From Aurantiacibacter atlanticus (GTDB taxonomy: Bacteria; Pseudomonadota; Alphaproteobacteria; Sphingomonadales; Sphingomonadaceae): a stretch of 64,000 bases of DNA. The DNA is taken from assembly GCF_001077815.2 (NCBI RefSeq), contig NZ_CP011310.1, positions 62,001 to 126,000 of the forward strand. Direction: 5' to 3'. Shown one piece after another: positions 38,465-47,715 of the stretch (the stretch's first letter is position 1; each line of letters opens with the position of its first letter). The notes under the pieces are model-generated. The model saw nothing but the letters and a program-made list of their open reading frames with translations. It did no database searches and was not told the origin of the DNA. The position numbers and the translations under genes are program-made.

Positions 38465-41400
38465 TTTTAAGCTCCAAGAGGGCATAGCCATAGGCTTTTG
38501 CGAAATAATCAGGGTGGCGTCGCTCGACGTCCTTGACGGTCAGGATCTGTTTCTTGTCGAGAACGACAGAACCAAAAGTCGAAAGGGCGGCGGCAAAAGG
38601 TGCATCGAAGACCCGCATCAGGCCTTCGACGAAGTTTTCCTTGGGTAGCATGTGGCCAAAATCAACGCGGAAGGGATTGAACCCGGCGGCACCGATATTG
38701 ATGCTCTCGCTCGTATGGCTCGTGAAATGCTTGCGAACCGCTTCATACGCGAGCGGCGAATAATCGCGGCAAATCAGCGGCGCCAATTGCGGGGCCCGAG
38801 CGGCAATTTCGTTCTGGCGCTCTGAGATGTTGGCCAATGCCCATTGAGGGTCGTCAAGCCTGCTTACCAAAAAGGCGCCCTGCGCCTGGAAGGCCGCGTC
38901 CCAGACTTCGATGGGGAGAAGTGTCCAGCTTGAACAAAGCCCGTCGAACAGCTCGAGAATCGTTGAAAGATGCTGCTCCTCGCAGCGATAGAGAAGCAGG
39001 GGCGCAAGAGGGCCAGCGGCATCGAACTTGCTGAATATCTCGAAGGTTTGTGGAGGCAGGCCGTTCAGTGAAAGGGCCAAATCCATGACAGCCCTGATAG
39101 TCTTTATGGCTTCGGGCGAGGCAGGGTCGGCAATGATATCATTTGTTATCAGGGTGAGCTCTTCGCGCGCCAGTAAAATTGGCTGTGCCATTGCACGCCC
39201 GAGCCTGTGCTGGGGAAGGTCGTGGACAGGATCGCCGTCAATGAACTTGGGCCTGGTCAGGACACGCGAGCCTTCGCGCAGGTATATGAGCCATGGGCCA
39301 CGCAGGCGTGGGAGCTGAATGAGCTGCCCGCCCAAACCCACATTCAATCCGTCAAAGCCGCCGTAGTCGATTTCCTTCTCGGGGGCCCCCAAGAAACGGC
39401 CGCAGATCCGCACAGCTTCGCCGACAATGCCAGTCCTCGGTCGCCACCCTCCCGAGGGCTCCCACTCCAGGACATTCCCGAACTCCGTCACATACCAGTT
39501 GTCGTTGCTGCCATTATGAAAGTCGAGCCTGACCTGTGCATCAATACCGAGCGGTCGCATAAGTGCCGCTATGTCGTTCCGCAGAGCCGAGAGGCCCAGT
39601 TCGCCATCGAGTTTCCAGCTCACTTCAAGCGATGCTCCGGTGTGATGGGCAACCTCGCCCATCAGGACAGCACTCGCTGGCGCTCGGGCGACAGTATCGC
39701 GCAGATCGGCCAGACCAAGTACCGCATCGCGCTTCAGCAGCTCTCCACCCCAAGTCGTAAGCCATTCTTTTGATCGTAGCGGAACGCTGAGCTGGAGAGC
39801 CGAACCCTGTGGTGTAACGAGATGCAGTGGAAGCAAAGCGCGGCGAGGCGGATCGATCCGGACTGTCCACTGGTGCTCAACATCATGCGCGTCATCCCCG
39901 AGTGTGGCCTTCCCGGTCCATCCCTCCAGAGTGATTTGGGCATGAAATGCATTTATCCTTTGGGACAGCGCGAATTCGCTGGGGAGCACAACGGCGGTGA
40001 CACGGTCGCGCACATGTCTCGTCGAACCGTCGAGCCAGGCGAATTCGCAAGCGCCAGGACCTGCGCTTGCCAGATCTTCACGCCAGGATTTCTCTCCAAC
40101 GAAACGCCAGCACACTTCCCCGCGGGATCCGGACCGCCGCGAAACGCCATCTTCCACCTGTGCGTGCAACGGATGCTTCAACAGCCGCTCACCACTTGGC
40201 GCCTGTACGCCGGAAGCGGTATCGGCCACGATTGTCAGGCGATCCTTCCTGTCCACGCTCTGCCCTGTCCGGACCAGGTATGTATCGCCATTCGGCTTTT
40301 CGGCGATAATCTGGCCGGCACAGCGGTAAAGCGAACGACCGGCTGCAAACACGAAGTCTTCAGGCTCAATTTCGGCATTGCTGTCTTTGCCGCGAAGGGC
40401 CCAGTCATGCGGCACATCGATGAAGACCACTTCTGAGCGGTAGCTACCGGATCCTTGCCCGATGAGTGCGAATACGCCGTCGTCATTTTCTCCGCGGCGG
40501 CGTTCAAAGACGCGTAATCCATTCGAAACCGGTTTTCCGCCAGGCAGAATAAATTCGCGGGACAGGCGCTCACCGCGCGAGTGAAACTCAGCTGCTACGG
40601 CAAGGTCAAGCGGATACTCGATTGCTGTCTCGCTTCGCATGGCGCGGGCAATCCAGCAGTTCCCGGATTCGAACTCCAGATACGCGAGACGACCCGAAAC
40701 GCGGTCTGCAAGGCCACCTGAGGGCTGGAGAAAGACTCGAACACTATCATCGACCGCAAGACTGCCATCCTTGTCTTCCCAACGACCGTTGAGATGGAAG
40801 TCGAGGCACTCACGCCACTCGCCGCCGGAAAGACGCATCAACCGGTCTACACGAATGCTCCCTGTGCCGGTAAGCGTTCGGGCCTCCAAAAGTGTGTCGA
40901 TAAGGCCGGCTGCTGCTCCATCAAGCGTCATCGGAAGCTCATCGCGCCAGTCTTCATAAGCTAGGTCGAGGCGGGCCGAATAAGGCCGCCCGTCCGACGG
41001 CAGCGCCTTATCAACGAATGCGCGCAACTCCACGATCTTTAGAGAGAGTTCTCCGCAAATCGCGTGCATTTCCTGGCTACGCCAGATTGACGGGAGCAGA
41101 TACTCGTTGCGTTCGCAGATCCCCACCGCGGTTGTGATATCCTGGATGTCCGACCCGAGAAGCTCGCCGACAGCTCGTTCAAGGAAGCGGCGGGGCCAAT
41201 TTGCTCCGCTGGAAATCGCGGCAGCAGGAAATCCGCCATGGCGCGCAAGATTGGCCAGGCGCTGATTGCCATGCGCAGTAACCAGCGGATCTATCTTCCA
41301 CGCGCGAAAACCGCGGTCCGCAAGATCACGCCATTCCGATTGCGGTAAAGAAAGCCCAAGCGCGCCTTCGATATCCCTCCAGCGCTGCGTGCCGCCCTGA

Positions 41401-41750
41401 TAGGATCGACGAAACCAGTCGGCCGCCCAGACGACAAATGCAGCAGCCAGAGTGGGTCGGATCAGATCTGAATGCAGGTTTGAAACGAGCTTTTTCTCGA
41501 TCCTGTCGAAAACGCCTGGAGCCAGTTTGTAACGGTAAAGGGGTACGCCTTCGGGCCGTGGTAAACCAAGCTCGCCGCAGATCTTTCCAAGCGGATGCGG
41601 ACCACTATCTGCCGCCCGCGCTAGCTGAATAGCCTTAATCATGAGCAGGCGAGACGCTCCGGCATCCTGGATGTCCTGCGCAATTCTCCGAAGCGCTGCT
41701 GGATCGCCGCGCGCCGCGTCAATTTCTGACTTAAAGTCGCGACCGTCCAT
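38454..41750 (-). CDS. druH: DruH, large protein of type III Druantia
   Basis: The 1098-residue protein has no motif I can assign with certainty. Its N-terminus (about residues 30-130, with [20 protein letters not shown]) resembles the STY4851/ECs_5259 family, which I associate with DruH. It directly precedes druE and overlaps it by 11 bp, giving the two-gene druH-druE plan of type III Druantia. The call depends mainly on this pairing and on size. A 108-bp AT-rich gap separates it from zorD and may carry its own promoter. Confidence 0.75.
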   Translation of the reverse strand: MDGRDFKSEIDAARGDPAALRRIAQDIQDAGASRLLMIKAIQLARAADSGPHPLGKICGELGLPRPEGVPLYRYKLAPGVFDRIEKKLVSNLHSDLIRPTLAAAFVVWAADWFRRSYQGGTQRWRDIEGALGLSLPQSEWRDLADRGFRAWKIDPLVTAHGNQRLANLARHGGFPAAAISSGANWPRRFLERAVGELLGSDIQDITTAVGICERNEYLLPSIWRSQEMHAICGELSLKIVELRAFVDKALPSDGRPYSARLDLAYEDWRDELPMTLDGAAAGLIDTLLEARTLTGTGSIRVDRLMRLSGGEWRECLDFHLNGRWEDKDGSLAVDDSVRVFLQPSGGLADRVSGRLAYLEFESGNCWIARAMRSETAIEYPLDLAVAAEFHSRGERLSREFILPGGKPVSNGLRVFERRRGENDDGVFALIGQGSGSYRSEVVFIDVPHDWALRGKDSNAEIEPEDFVFAAGRSLYRCAGQIIAEKPNGDTYLVRTGQSVDRKDRLTIVADTASGVQAPSGERLLKHPLHAQVEDGVSRRSGSRGEVCWRFVGEKSWREDLASAGPGACEFAWLDGSTRHVRDRVTAVVLPSEFALSQRINAFHAQITLEGWTGKATLGDDAHDVEHQWTVRIDPPRRALLPLHLVTPQGSALQLSVPLRSKEWLTTWGGELLKRDAVLGLADLRDTVARAPASAVLMGEVAHHTGASLEVSWKLDGELGLSALRNDIAALMRPLGIDAQVRLDFHNGSNDNWYVTEFGNVLEWEPSGGWRPRTGIVGEAVRICGRFLGAPEKEIDYGGFDGLNVGLGGQLIQLPRLRGPWLIYLREGSRVLTRPKFIDGDPVHDLPQHRLGRAMAQPILLAREELTLITNDIIADPASPEAIKTIRAVMDLALSLNGLPPQTFEIFSKFDAAGPLAPLLLYRCEEQHLSTILELFDGLCSSWTLLPIEVWDAAFQAQGAFLVSRLDDPQWALANISERQNEIAARAPQLAPLICRDYSPLAYEAVRKHFTSHTSESINIGAAGFNPFRVDFGHMLPKENFVEGLMRVFDAPFAAALSTFGSVVLDKKQILTVKDVERRHPDYFAKAYGYALLELKNGR

Positions 41751-41858
41751 TCTGTCGCTCTACCCCCTGGCCCCTGTCGTAATCAGAATGCACTCATGCA
41801 TGCTAATTCAATAACTATCTCTTATCAGTAGCTTATAAACAAGCGATGAAACCCGCCT
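41751..41858 (-). promoter_or_regulatory. AT-rich gap between zorD and druH, probable druHE promoter
   Basis: The gap is far richer in A and T than the genes on either side and holds runs such as TAAGAGATAGTTATTG on the minus strand and the palindrome GCATGC. It is the only sizeable non-coding gap between zorA and druE. A promoter is inferred from composition and position; I cannot fix the -35 and -10 boxes. Confidence 0.4.
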
Positions 41859-44800
41859 TTACTGTACGCGATGGCCCCGTGCGCCGATGCCAGCCGAGCG
41901 CTTGTCGTGAAAGGCATTGACGACACATGACCATTTGGCGCTCATAACGCCGTCGATCCCCCGCCCCAAATCCCATATGACGGCGTCCCCATCCTCCAGT
42001 TGCGCTCTTACAAAGCGGTCGTGCAAATCGCCTCGCGAGCGGCGTGAACGCTGCGCAAGGTGCAGCGCAGTCGATCCGATCGTGTTTCTCCAGCGGTTTT
42101 CGAGATCGGCACGTTGATCGCCGTTGGTTTCCGGCATCCGTTTATCGACCGAGTCTGCATCGAAGGTCACAATCTGAACTTCATCAAGCTTCGCTGCGAG
42201 CTCACAGAACCGATTGACGAAGTTCAGTAGCCTTCCGCGAGCCTGTTCATCTGCACAGCAATAGGGGTCCTGGATTTCAAGACGGTTTATTCTTGCTTCG
42301 CGGACAAATTGCTCGAAGATCGTCCAATCGCGCGGACCATATTGTTCATAGACCACACGCTGAACACTGGGTGTGCGAGCTTCAGCAGCCTCGACTGGTG
42401 TACGGACCGATAAGACGGGTCTCTGGGGAGCATTGACCGGTGGTTTGGGCTCGGGTTCAACAGCAACAGGGGTAGGAAGAGGGACAGGGGCAGGTGAAGA
42501 AGACGCAGCGTGTGCCGTGTTCTCAGGGCCGATCTGCGACTCTGCGTCAGATTCTTCTTGGGCCACATTTTCGACATCACTTGCCTGGGCGTCCGACGAC
42601 AACAGAATAGAAGACGGAGCGCTTTCGGCGTCTTCTTCGCTGAGAGTTTTTCGTCCATCCAGAACGTCCGAAAGCAAGTCATCAACGTCGCGCGCACTTT
42701 CGGGCGGCATGAGCAGCCCCCTGCTCAGCGAGCGCTTACGCTCCATGAGGGCATCGAGCCGTTGGTCGAAGCTTGAAGGTCCAATCGCCTCATCCGGATG
42801 GACAGCCATCGGGATGTGGATCGTCACCGGCCTTGTCTGACCGATCCGGTAGGCCCGGTCCGTTGCCTGATCCTCGACAGCAGGGTTCCACCAGCGGGAC
42901 AGGTGGATCACGTTGTTGGCGGCGGTTATCGTAAGCCCTACACCGCCGGCCTTGGGTGAGAGTATGAGAACATCGAAAGATGTAGGCGAAGTCTGGAAAG
43001 CAGTGACCATGTCCTGTCGCTTGTGGCCAGCAACTTTTCCGCTGATACACATCGGCCGACGTTCAAGGGAAAAACGATCCTGAATGGCCATGGCAAGGAA
43101 GGCCTGCATTTCTAGATCTTCGCAAAACAGCAGCGCCTTTTCGCCGCGCTGTTCGATCTCTTCGAGAATCTCGAAGGTCTTTTTCAAGCGTGCAGACTGG
43201 TCGATGTAGCCATTGATATCGGTTATGCCACGCGGCGGTGACGGATGGAGCGACGTGCCGCGGAGCATATGCAGCACTTTCAGCATCGCGCCCTGTTCGC
43301 CGCTTTCCCTGAGCGCCCGTGCTCTGGCGAGCACAAGATCGTAGGCCTGTGCCTGTGCAGGCGGCATCTCGACAGGGTATTTCCGCGCCGTCTTCTCCGG
43401 CAAGCCGGTCAGAATCTCGTCCTTCATGCGGCGCAGCATGAATGCCGGCAGGGCCTCCTCGCGCTCGATCAGGCGTTGCTGAAGATCGCCCAAGCGCTCA
43501 AGATCATGAGCGGGAAAGCTGTTCTCAAATTCCCGGCTTGAGCCGAGAAATCCTGGATAGACCGTGTCGGCGATTGACCAGAGATCCTGCAATCTGTTCT
43601 CGACCGGAGTGCCCGTCATGGCGATCTGGAGACGCCCATTGAGCGCCTTGGCCGCCCGCGTCATCTGGCTGGCGGGATTCTTGAGCTTTTGTATTTCGTC
43701 GTAAACGATGGCCGCGAATGGAATGCGCGCAAAGCTCATGTGATAATCGCGCATTGTCTCGTAGGTCGTCAGAACGATGCCCGCCTCTTCCCATTGGGAC
43801 ACGTCCAGGCGCGACGTTCCTCCGCGAATGTCGCTCCCGGCTTCGAGGCGAAAGTCACGTAGGTTAGTGCCAAACGCCTCTACCACCGGCCCCATGAGAT
43901 CAGCTTCAATGTGTTGGGCCAGCTCAGCTTGCCAGTTACGCAGCAAACCAGTGGGGGCGACGATCAGAACAGGCTTTGGATGCGCAGAGCTCCGGCGTAG
44001 CCAGAGCAAGAACAAAAGCGCCTGGAACGTCTTACCGAGGCCCATGTCGTCGGCGAGCAGAACGCCCGGCATCCGCCGCTGCCATGCCTCGGTGAGCCAG
44101 GCAAACGCTTCAATCTGGTGGGGTTTCGGCTCGGATTTCAGGCCTTCGGGAAGTCCGGGAGCTTGAAAAACCTCAGCGCTGATTTCAGGGCGAGGCAGGC
44201 GAGCATAGTCGAGTTGCTCGAAATTCTCTCCAACCTGAAGGAAAAATGTGTCGACGGCCTCCCGCTCGCTTCGCTCAGAAGATTGCTCCTCGCTCTCGGC
44301 AGTGATCTGGTGTTCGAGGTCCGCAATTGCGCGTGCAGCCTGCAGTGTCGCGGGAGTGGCGGGAATGCTTTCGTCACGCCAGGCGATGGATTCCTTGCCC
44401 GACGCGATGGCTGTCTCGACTTCGCCCGCAAGCGTTTCGGCTTCACCCGGGGCCAGCTCGACATGGCGCGCATCAGGAGGATCGCCAATGCGCAATCCGA
44501 ACCCTTCTGGTAGCCAGCTGTTCGGCTTGGGCTTTATCCAGGGAAGGACGGGCTTCTGCCAGACCTCGATCCCGCTAACCCGCTCGGAGAACTGCTGGGT
44601 CTCGATGAACAGACGATCGGCCGCCTCGTCATCACCGCCTGCGTCAAGCTTCAGCTCTTCGCGCAGAACACGCTGCGGCGCACGCAGAAACTCACGCTTC
44701 TCCGGTGACGAGCCAGTTTGTTTGGCGCGCACGATGTCGAGAGCTTTGCCCAGAAGCGGATCAAGGAACAAGAGTGTCCCGTCGGAGAGCAGATAGCTGC

Positions 44801-45590
44801 GCCGCCCGCCTTCCTGTCCCTTGAACCGGCGCTGGAAATGCTGATTGTCCTGCGGCGTCAGAAGCGACGCTTCTTCTTCATCCACCAGGTCCCCGTCAGC
44901 GTTTTCGCTCGCGTTTCTCGAGAAGAGGACCGGATCAAAGTCAAAACGCCCATGGTCGGTCTTGGCGTTCAGCGAGAAGTTTGCCGCATAGGCAATCCGG
45001 ACACGCTCGAGAAACCCGTCTGCCTCGATCCCTGCTCCAATCTCATCGCCGAGGGTCGCGCGAAGATCGGCAAAGGCCGCCCGGCGCTCGTCGGGATCAT
45101 CAGCAGCATTGACTAAGAGCGCGGCCTGGAAAGCCGAGTAGATCGGCTCGGGAATTCTCCCGACCTTTCCACCTTCGCGCACGCGCGCGCCAGCGATGTC
45201 CGCTCGAACCGGGAGACCGCCGCGGCGGACCCATTTTGTATCTACCTTAATTGTACCATCGGCGAGCGACCCGCCTGAGTTGAGCTGCAACGTCAACGGC
45301 GTGGTCGGGGGAAGCCCGAGAGCAAAGGCATCGGCCTCATCGAGCTGCGCGACGATCTCTGGCGGAAGGACAATGCCGTCCTTCTCCTCGCTAATCCGAC
45401 TCTCATCGTCGAGAACCCGGGCGAGTGCAAGAGAAGCCTGACCAGCTTGAGGCGCAAACCTCGGCCAATCCGAAACCGGAACCATTTCGCTGGAAGCCCG
45501 GCGGAATAGTCCGCCCGGCTGTTCGCGCAGCAGGGCAATGGTCTCTCCGCCATTCTCATGGGACGTGGCAATAAACTTTGTCGTCACCAT
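41859..45590 (-). CDS. zorD: ZorD, SNF2-type helicase/nuclease of type I Zorya, with extra C-terminal domain
   Basis: The 1243-residue protein has a divergent N-terminal half and a SNF2-type helicase core. Walker A is LADDMGLGKTFQALLFLLW (near residue 516), the DEAH-equivalent is VYDEIQKLKN, and motif VI is QATDRAYRIGQTRPV (near 915). ZorD attacks phage DNA once ZorAB senses invasion. After an acidic, proline-rich linker (about 990-1075), residues about 1080-1235 form a further domain with ARINRLEIQDPYC and LHDRF ... WDLGRGID, resembling the MIT_C domain of MITD1. It overlaps zorC by 7 bp. Confidence 0.88.
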   Translation of the reverse strand: MVTTKFIATSHENGGETIALLREQPGGLFRRASSEMVPVSDWPRFAPQAGQASLALARVLDDESRISEEKDGIVLPPEIVAQLDEADAFALGLPPTTPLTLQLNSGGSLADGTIKVDTKWVRRGGLPVRADIAGARVREGGKVGRIPEPIYSAFQAALLVNAADDPDERRAAFADLRATLGDEIGAGIEADGFLERVRIAYAANFSLNAKTDHGRFDFDPVLFSRNASENADGDLVDEEEASLLTPQDNQHFQRRFKGQEGGRRSYLLSDGTLLFLDPLLGKALDIVRAKQTGSSPEKREFLRAPQRVLREELKLDAGGDDEAADRLFIETQQFSERVSGIEVWQKPVLPWIKPKPNSWLPEGFGLRIGDPPDARHVELAPGEAETLAGEVETAIASGKESIAWRDESIPATPATLQAARAIADLEHQITAESEEQSSERSEREAVDTFFLQVGENFEQLDYARLPRPEISAEVFQAPGLPEGLKSEPKPHQIEAFAWLTEAWQRRMPGVLLADDMGLGKTFQALLFLLWLRRSSAHPKPVLIVAPTGLLRNWQAELAQHIEADLMGPVVEAFGTNLRDFRLEAGSDIRGGTSRLDVSQWEEAGIVLTTYETMRDYHMSFARIPFAAIVYDEIQKLKNPASQMTRAAKALNGRLQIAMTGTPVENRLQDLWSIADTVYPGFLGSSREFENSFPAHDLERLGDLQQRLIEREEALPAFMLRRMKDEILTGLPEKTARKYPVEMPPAQAQAYDLVLARARALRESGEQGAMLKVLHMLRGTSLHPSPPRGITDINGYIDQSARLKKTFEILEEIEQRGEKALLFCEDLEMQAFLAMAIQDRFSLERRPMCISGKVAGHKRQDMVTAFQTSPTSFDVLILSPKAGGVGLTITAANNVIHLSRWWNPAVEDQATDRAYRIGQTRPVTIHIPMAVHPDEAIGPSSFDQRLDALMERKRSLSRGLLMPPESARDVDDLLSDVLDGRKTLSEEDAESAPSSILLSSDAQASDVENVAQEESDAESQIGPENTAHAASSSPAPVPLPTPVAVEPEPKPPVNAPQRPVLSVRTPVEAAEARTPSVQRVVYEQYGPRDWTIFEQFVREARINRLEIQDPYCCADEQARGRLLNFVNRFCELAAKLDEVQIVTFDADSVDKRMPETNGDQRADLENRWRNTIGSTALHLAQRSRRSRGDLHDRFVRAQLEDGDAVIWDLGRGIDGVMSAKWSCVVNAFHDKRSAGIGARGHRVQ

Positions 45591-46990
45591 CGGTCATTCC
45601 AGTTGCGCCCCCGGCCTCGCCCAAAATGAGGGTGAGCGATTGATGTGCGCCGGTGAATGATGCCTGCGAATTTGCCTTCCCAACCCGGGCTCGCGGGAAC
45701 ATGGGATTCATACTCGAAATCCGCACGGCCGGCGGTGGTACGCAGCTTTCCACCCTCGTACGTCTTGGCATAAAGTTTCGGGGCTCCCGGATCGCTATCG
45801 CTCCAGAACCGGCATGACCCGTTGTCGCTCCATTCTGAGATCCGCAGATCACCTATCTGCATGATGATGGAAGATGACGACGAAGGCCCTCCCCGGATTA
45901 TCCCGTATTCTGGCCGTTCGCCGCTCTGTCGGATGAGATCTTCAATCCTGTTGCGTGCCCGGATCCCGAGAGCGGGCCAGGCGTCCGTGACCAGGCCTTC
46001 GTCGAGATAAGCCATCCAGAATTTTTCGCGCTGGGCCCACTGGTCCGGCCGGTCGGTTGTTTTTGCGATGGCGCGGAAAAACTCGCGCATGGCGACTTCG
46101 GTAAGCCAGCGCTTGAAAACCTGGGTGACTTCGCGCGCCTTTTCCTCGCCAATTGATTCCGCAAGCGAACGCACAATCCTGTCCCAGCGCGTGCGCTGGA
46201 GGCGCGGGTCACCAATCTGATCGAGCAGCAACTCCGAGATTGCTTTGCGATGTTCAGGCTCCGGTTTGGTCTTGATCCATGGCTCAAGCAACGCGCGAAC
46301 TACGAGCTCCAATTGCCCGGCCTGAGCCTCGGTATCGAACATTCGCAATATGTTGCGTTGCGCACTGACTGCCTTGTCAGGCTGAAGCTCAGCGGTCGCT
46401 ATACAGGTCTCGTAAAAGACTGCCTGGCCAAAGCCGCTTGCAGCAAGATTTGCCCCCAGACCGGTTTCGCGCATCAAAAGGGATATCTGGTCCGCATTAC
46501 GGGAGACAAAATCGCGTGCCACCTTGGCTGGACCTGCTTGAGGCAAAAACAGATCCCATCGGGAACTTCGCTCACGCCAGGCCCATTCGTGCCGACCGGC
46601 GGCGCGGGAAGCAGCCTCAGCAAGCTGTGGCATGATTGGGCGCTCGGTTGGAAAGTACGTGAGATATCCATCGATCATTGCTTGGTCAGAACTGCGTCGA
46701 TGTTCGCTATCGGCGCGCTCAAGTGCTGCTACGCCCAAGTCATCGAATTCGGAGTCACACCAGGCGCCGCGCAAGACCCGGTTGAGCTGAAAACGCGGCA
46801 ATCCGCCTGCGCCCCTGTTGGTTGCTTCCCGCAAAAATGGCTTAAGCTCGATAACGGGTTCGGCTTCACCGACGCTGGCATCGAGCTTTGCCAATTGCCG
46901 TTGCATTACAGGCTGTGTCGTCGGAGGCTTCGCCAGGCCGGATGAACCGAGGGCTTCCATGCGAGCAATTGCAGATTGCAGGTATGTCAC
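45584..46990 (-). CDS. zorC: ZorC, EH-signature protein of type I Zorya
   Basis: The 468-residue protein has a variable N-terminus and a helical region (about residues 120-400) with the EH_Signature features REKFWMAYLDEGLVTDAW. ZorC is the DNA-binding partner of ZorD in type I systems and distinguishes type I from type II. It begins with a GTG overlapping the zorB stop. The basic tail GRGRNWNDRW fits nucleic-acid contact, which is inference. Confidence 0.82.
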   Translation of the reverse strand: MTYLQSAIARMEALGSSGLAKPPTTQPVMQRQLAKLDASVGEAEPVIELKPFLREATNRGAGGLPRFQLNRVLRGAWCDSEFDDLGVAALERADSEHRRSSDQAMIDGYLTYFPTERPIMPQLAEAASRAAGRHEWAWRERSSRWDLFLPQAGPAKVARDFVSRNADQISLLMRETGLGANLAASGFGQAVFYETCIATAELQPDKAVSAQRNILRMFDTEAQAGQLELVVRALLEPWIKTKPEPEHRKAISELLLDQIGDPRLQRTRWDRIVRSLAESIGEEKAREVTQVFKRWLTEVAMREFFRAIAKTTDRPDQWAQREKFWMAYLDEGLVTDAWPALGIRARNRIEDLIRQSGERPEYGIIRGGPSSSSSIIMQIGDLRISEWSDNGSCRFWSDSDPGAPKLYAKTYEGGKLRTTAGRADFEYESHVPASPGWEGKFAGIIHRRTSIAHPHFGRGRGRNWNDRW

Positions 46991-47715
46991 TGCTCCTGCC
47001 TCAGGATGTCGGGATCAAGACCAGAAGTCGGCGTTGCCATGAGAAAACGTAAGTCGATACGCCGATTGCGTTTTTTTGCTTCCTCTGATTCACCCCGATC
47101 CACAGGACGGTCGGGCCCATAACCGCTCAGACTCAGGATTGGTGCCGAACCGTCTTCTCCGGCCGGTCTGTTAAGGAAGCCCCTCAAAGCCGGTTGATTA
47201 CGCTGCAGCATAGTAAAGGTCGTCTCGGCCCGGCGCACCGAAAGCCCGTAATTGTTCATGCCGCCAGACATCATATCCGAATCCGTGTGTCCCTCGACAA
47301 AGACGGCATCGATCAGATGCGGTGATCGCTCACCCTCACACAGATCAGAAGTCGTGTAGCAAGGCAGAACGGCAACCATAGCATTGGCAACCTTGCTTAT
47401 GGCCTCTTGTCCCCTCCCGGTGAGTTCCCACTCACCCTTGTCGAACAGGACATCGTCAGGAAGCCGCAAAACCCCGCTTTTTGTGTCGATTTCAACCTGG
47501 AGCCCCCTGTCCTTGAGCGACTGCTGCAGGTCGTTGAGGATTTCCGCGCGCGTTCTGTTCGCGCCGGTTAGCTCTTCGGTTTTCGTCTGCAGATTAAGGG
47601 CAAAGTAGGCGAGCAGGATTATGAAGATAAGCAGCAGACCAACCATCATGTCTGTCATGGACATGAAGTAGCTCTCGCCTTCTTCAGCAGGCCTTCGGCG
47701 GACGGCGCCTTCCAT
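46987..47715 (-). CDS. zorB: ZorB, MotB/OmpA-like stator subunit of Zorya
   Basis: The 242-residue protein has one N-terminal transmembrane helix (about residues 20-43) preceded by MSMTDMMVG; Asp22 is the likely proton-binding residue. The C-terminal OmpA-like peptidoglycan-binding domain contains VEGHTDSDMM and LSVRRAETTF. With ZorA it forms a proton-driven motor in the inner membrane. Its start overlaps the zorA stop. Confidence 0.92.
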   Translation of the reverse strand: MEGAVRRRPAEEGESYFMSMTDMMVGLLLIFIILLAYFALNLQTKTEELTGANRTRAEILNDLQQSLKDRGLQVEIDTKSGVLRLPDDVLFDKGEWELTGRGQEAISKVANAMVAVLPCYTTSDLCEGERSPHLIDAVFVEGHTDSDMMSGGMNNYGLSVRRAETTFTMLQRNQPALRGFLNRPAGEDGSAPILSLSGYGPDRPVDRGESEEAKKRNRRIDLRFLMATPTSGLDPDILRQEQ

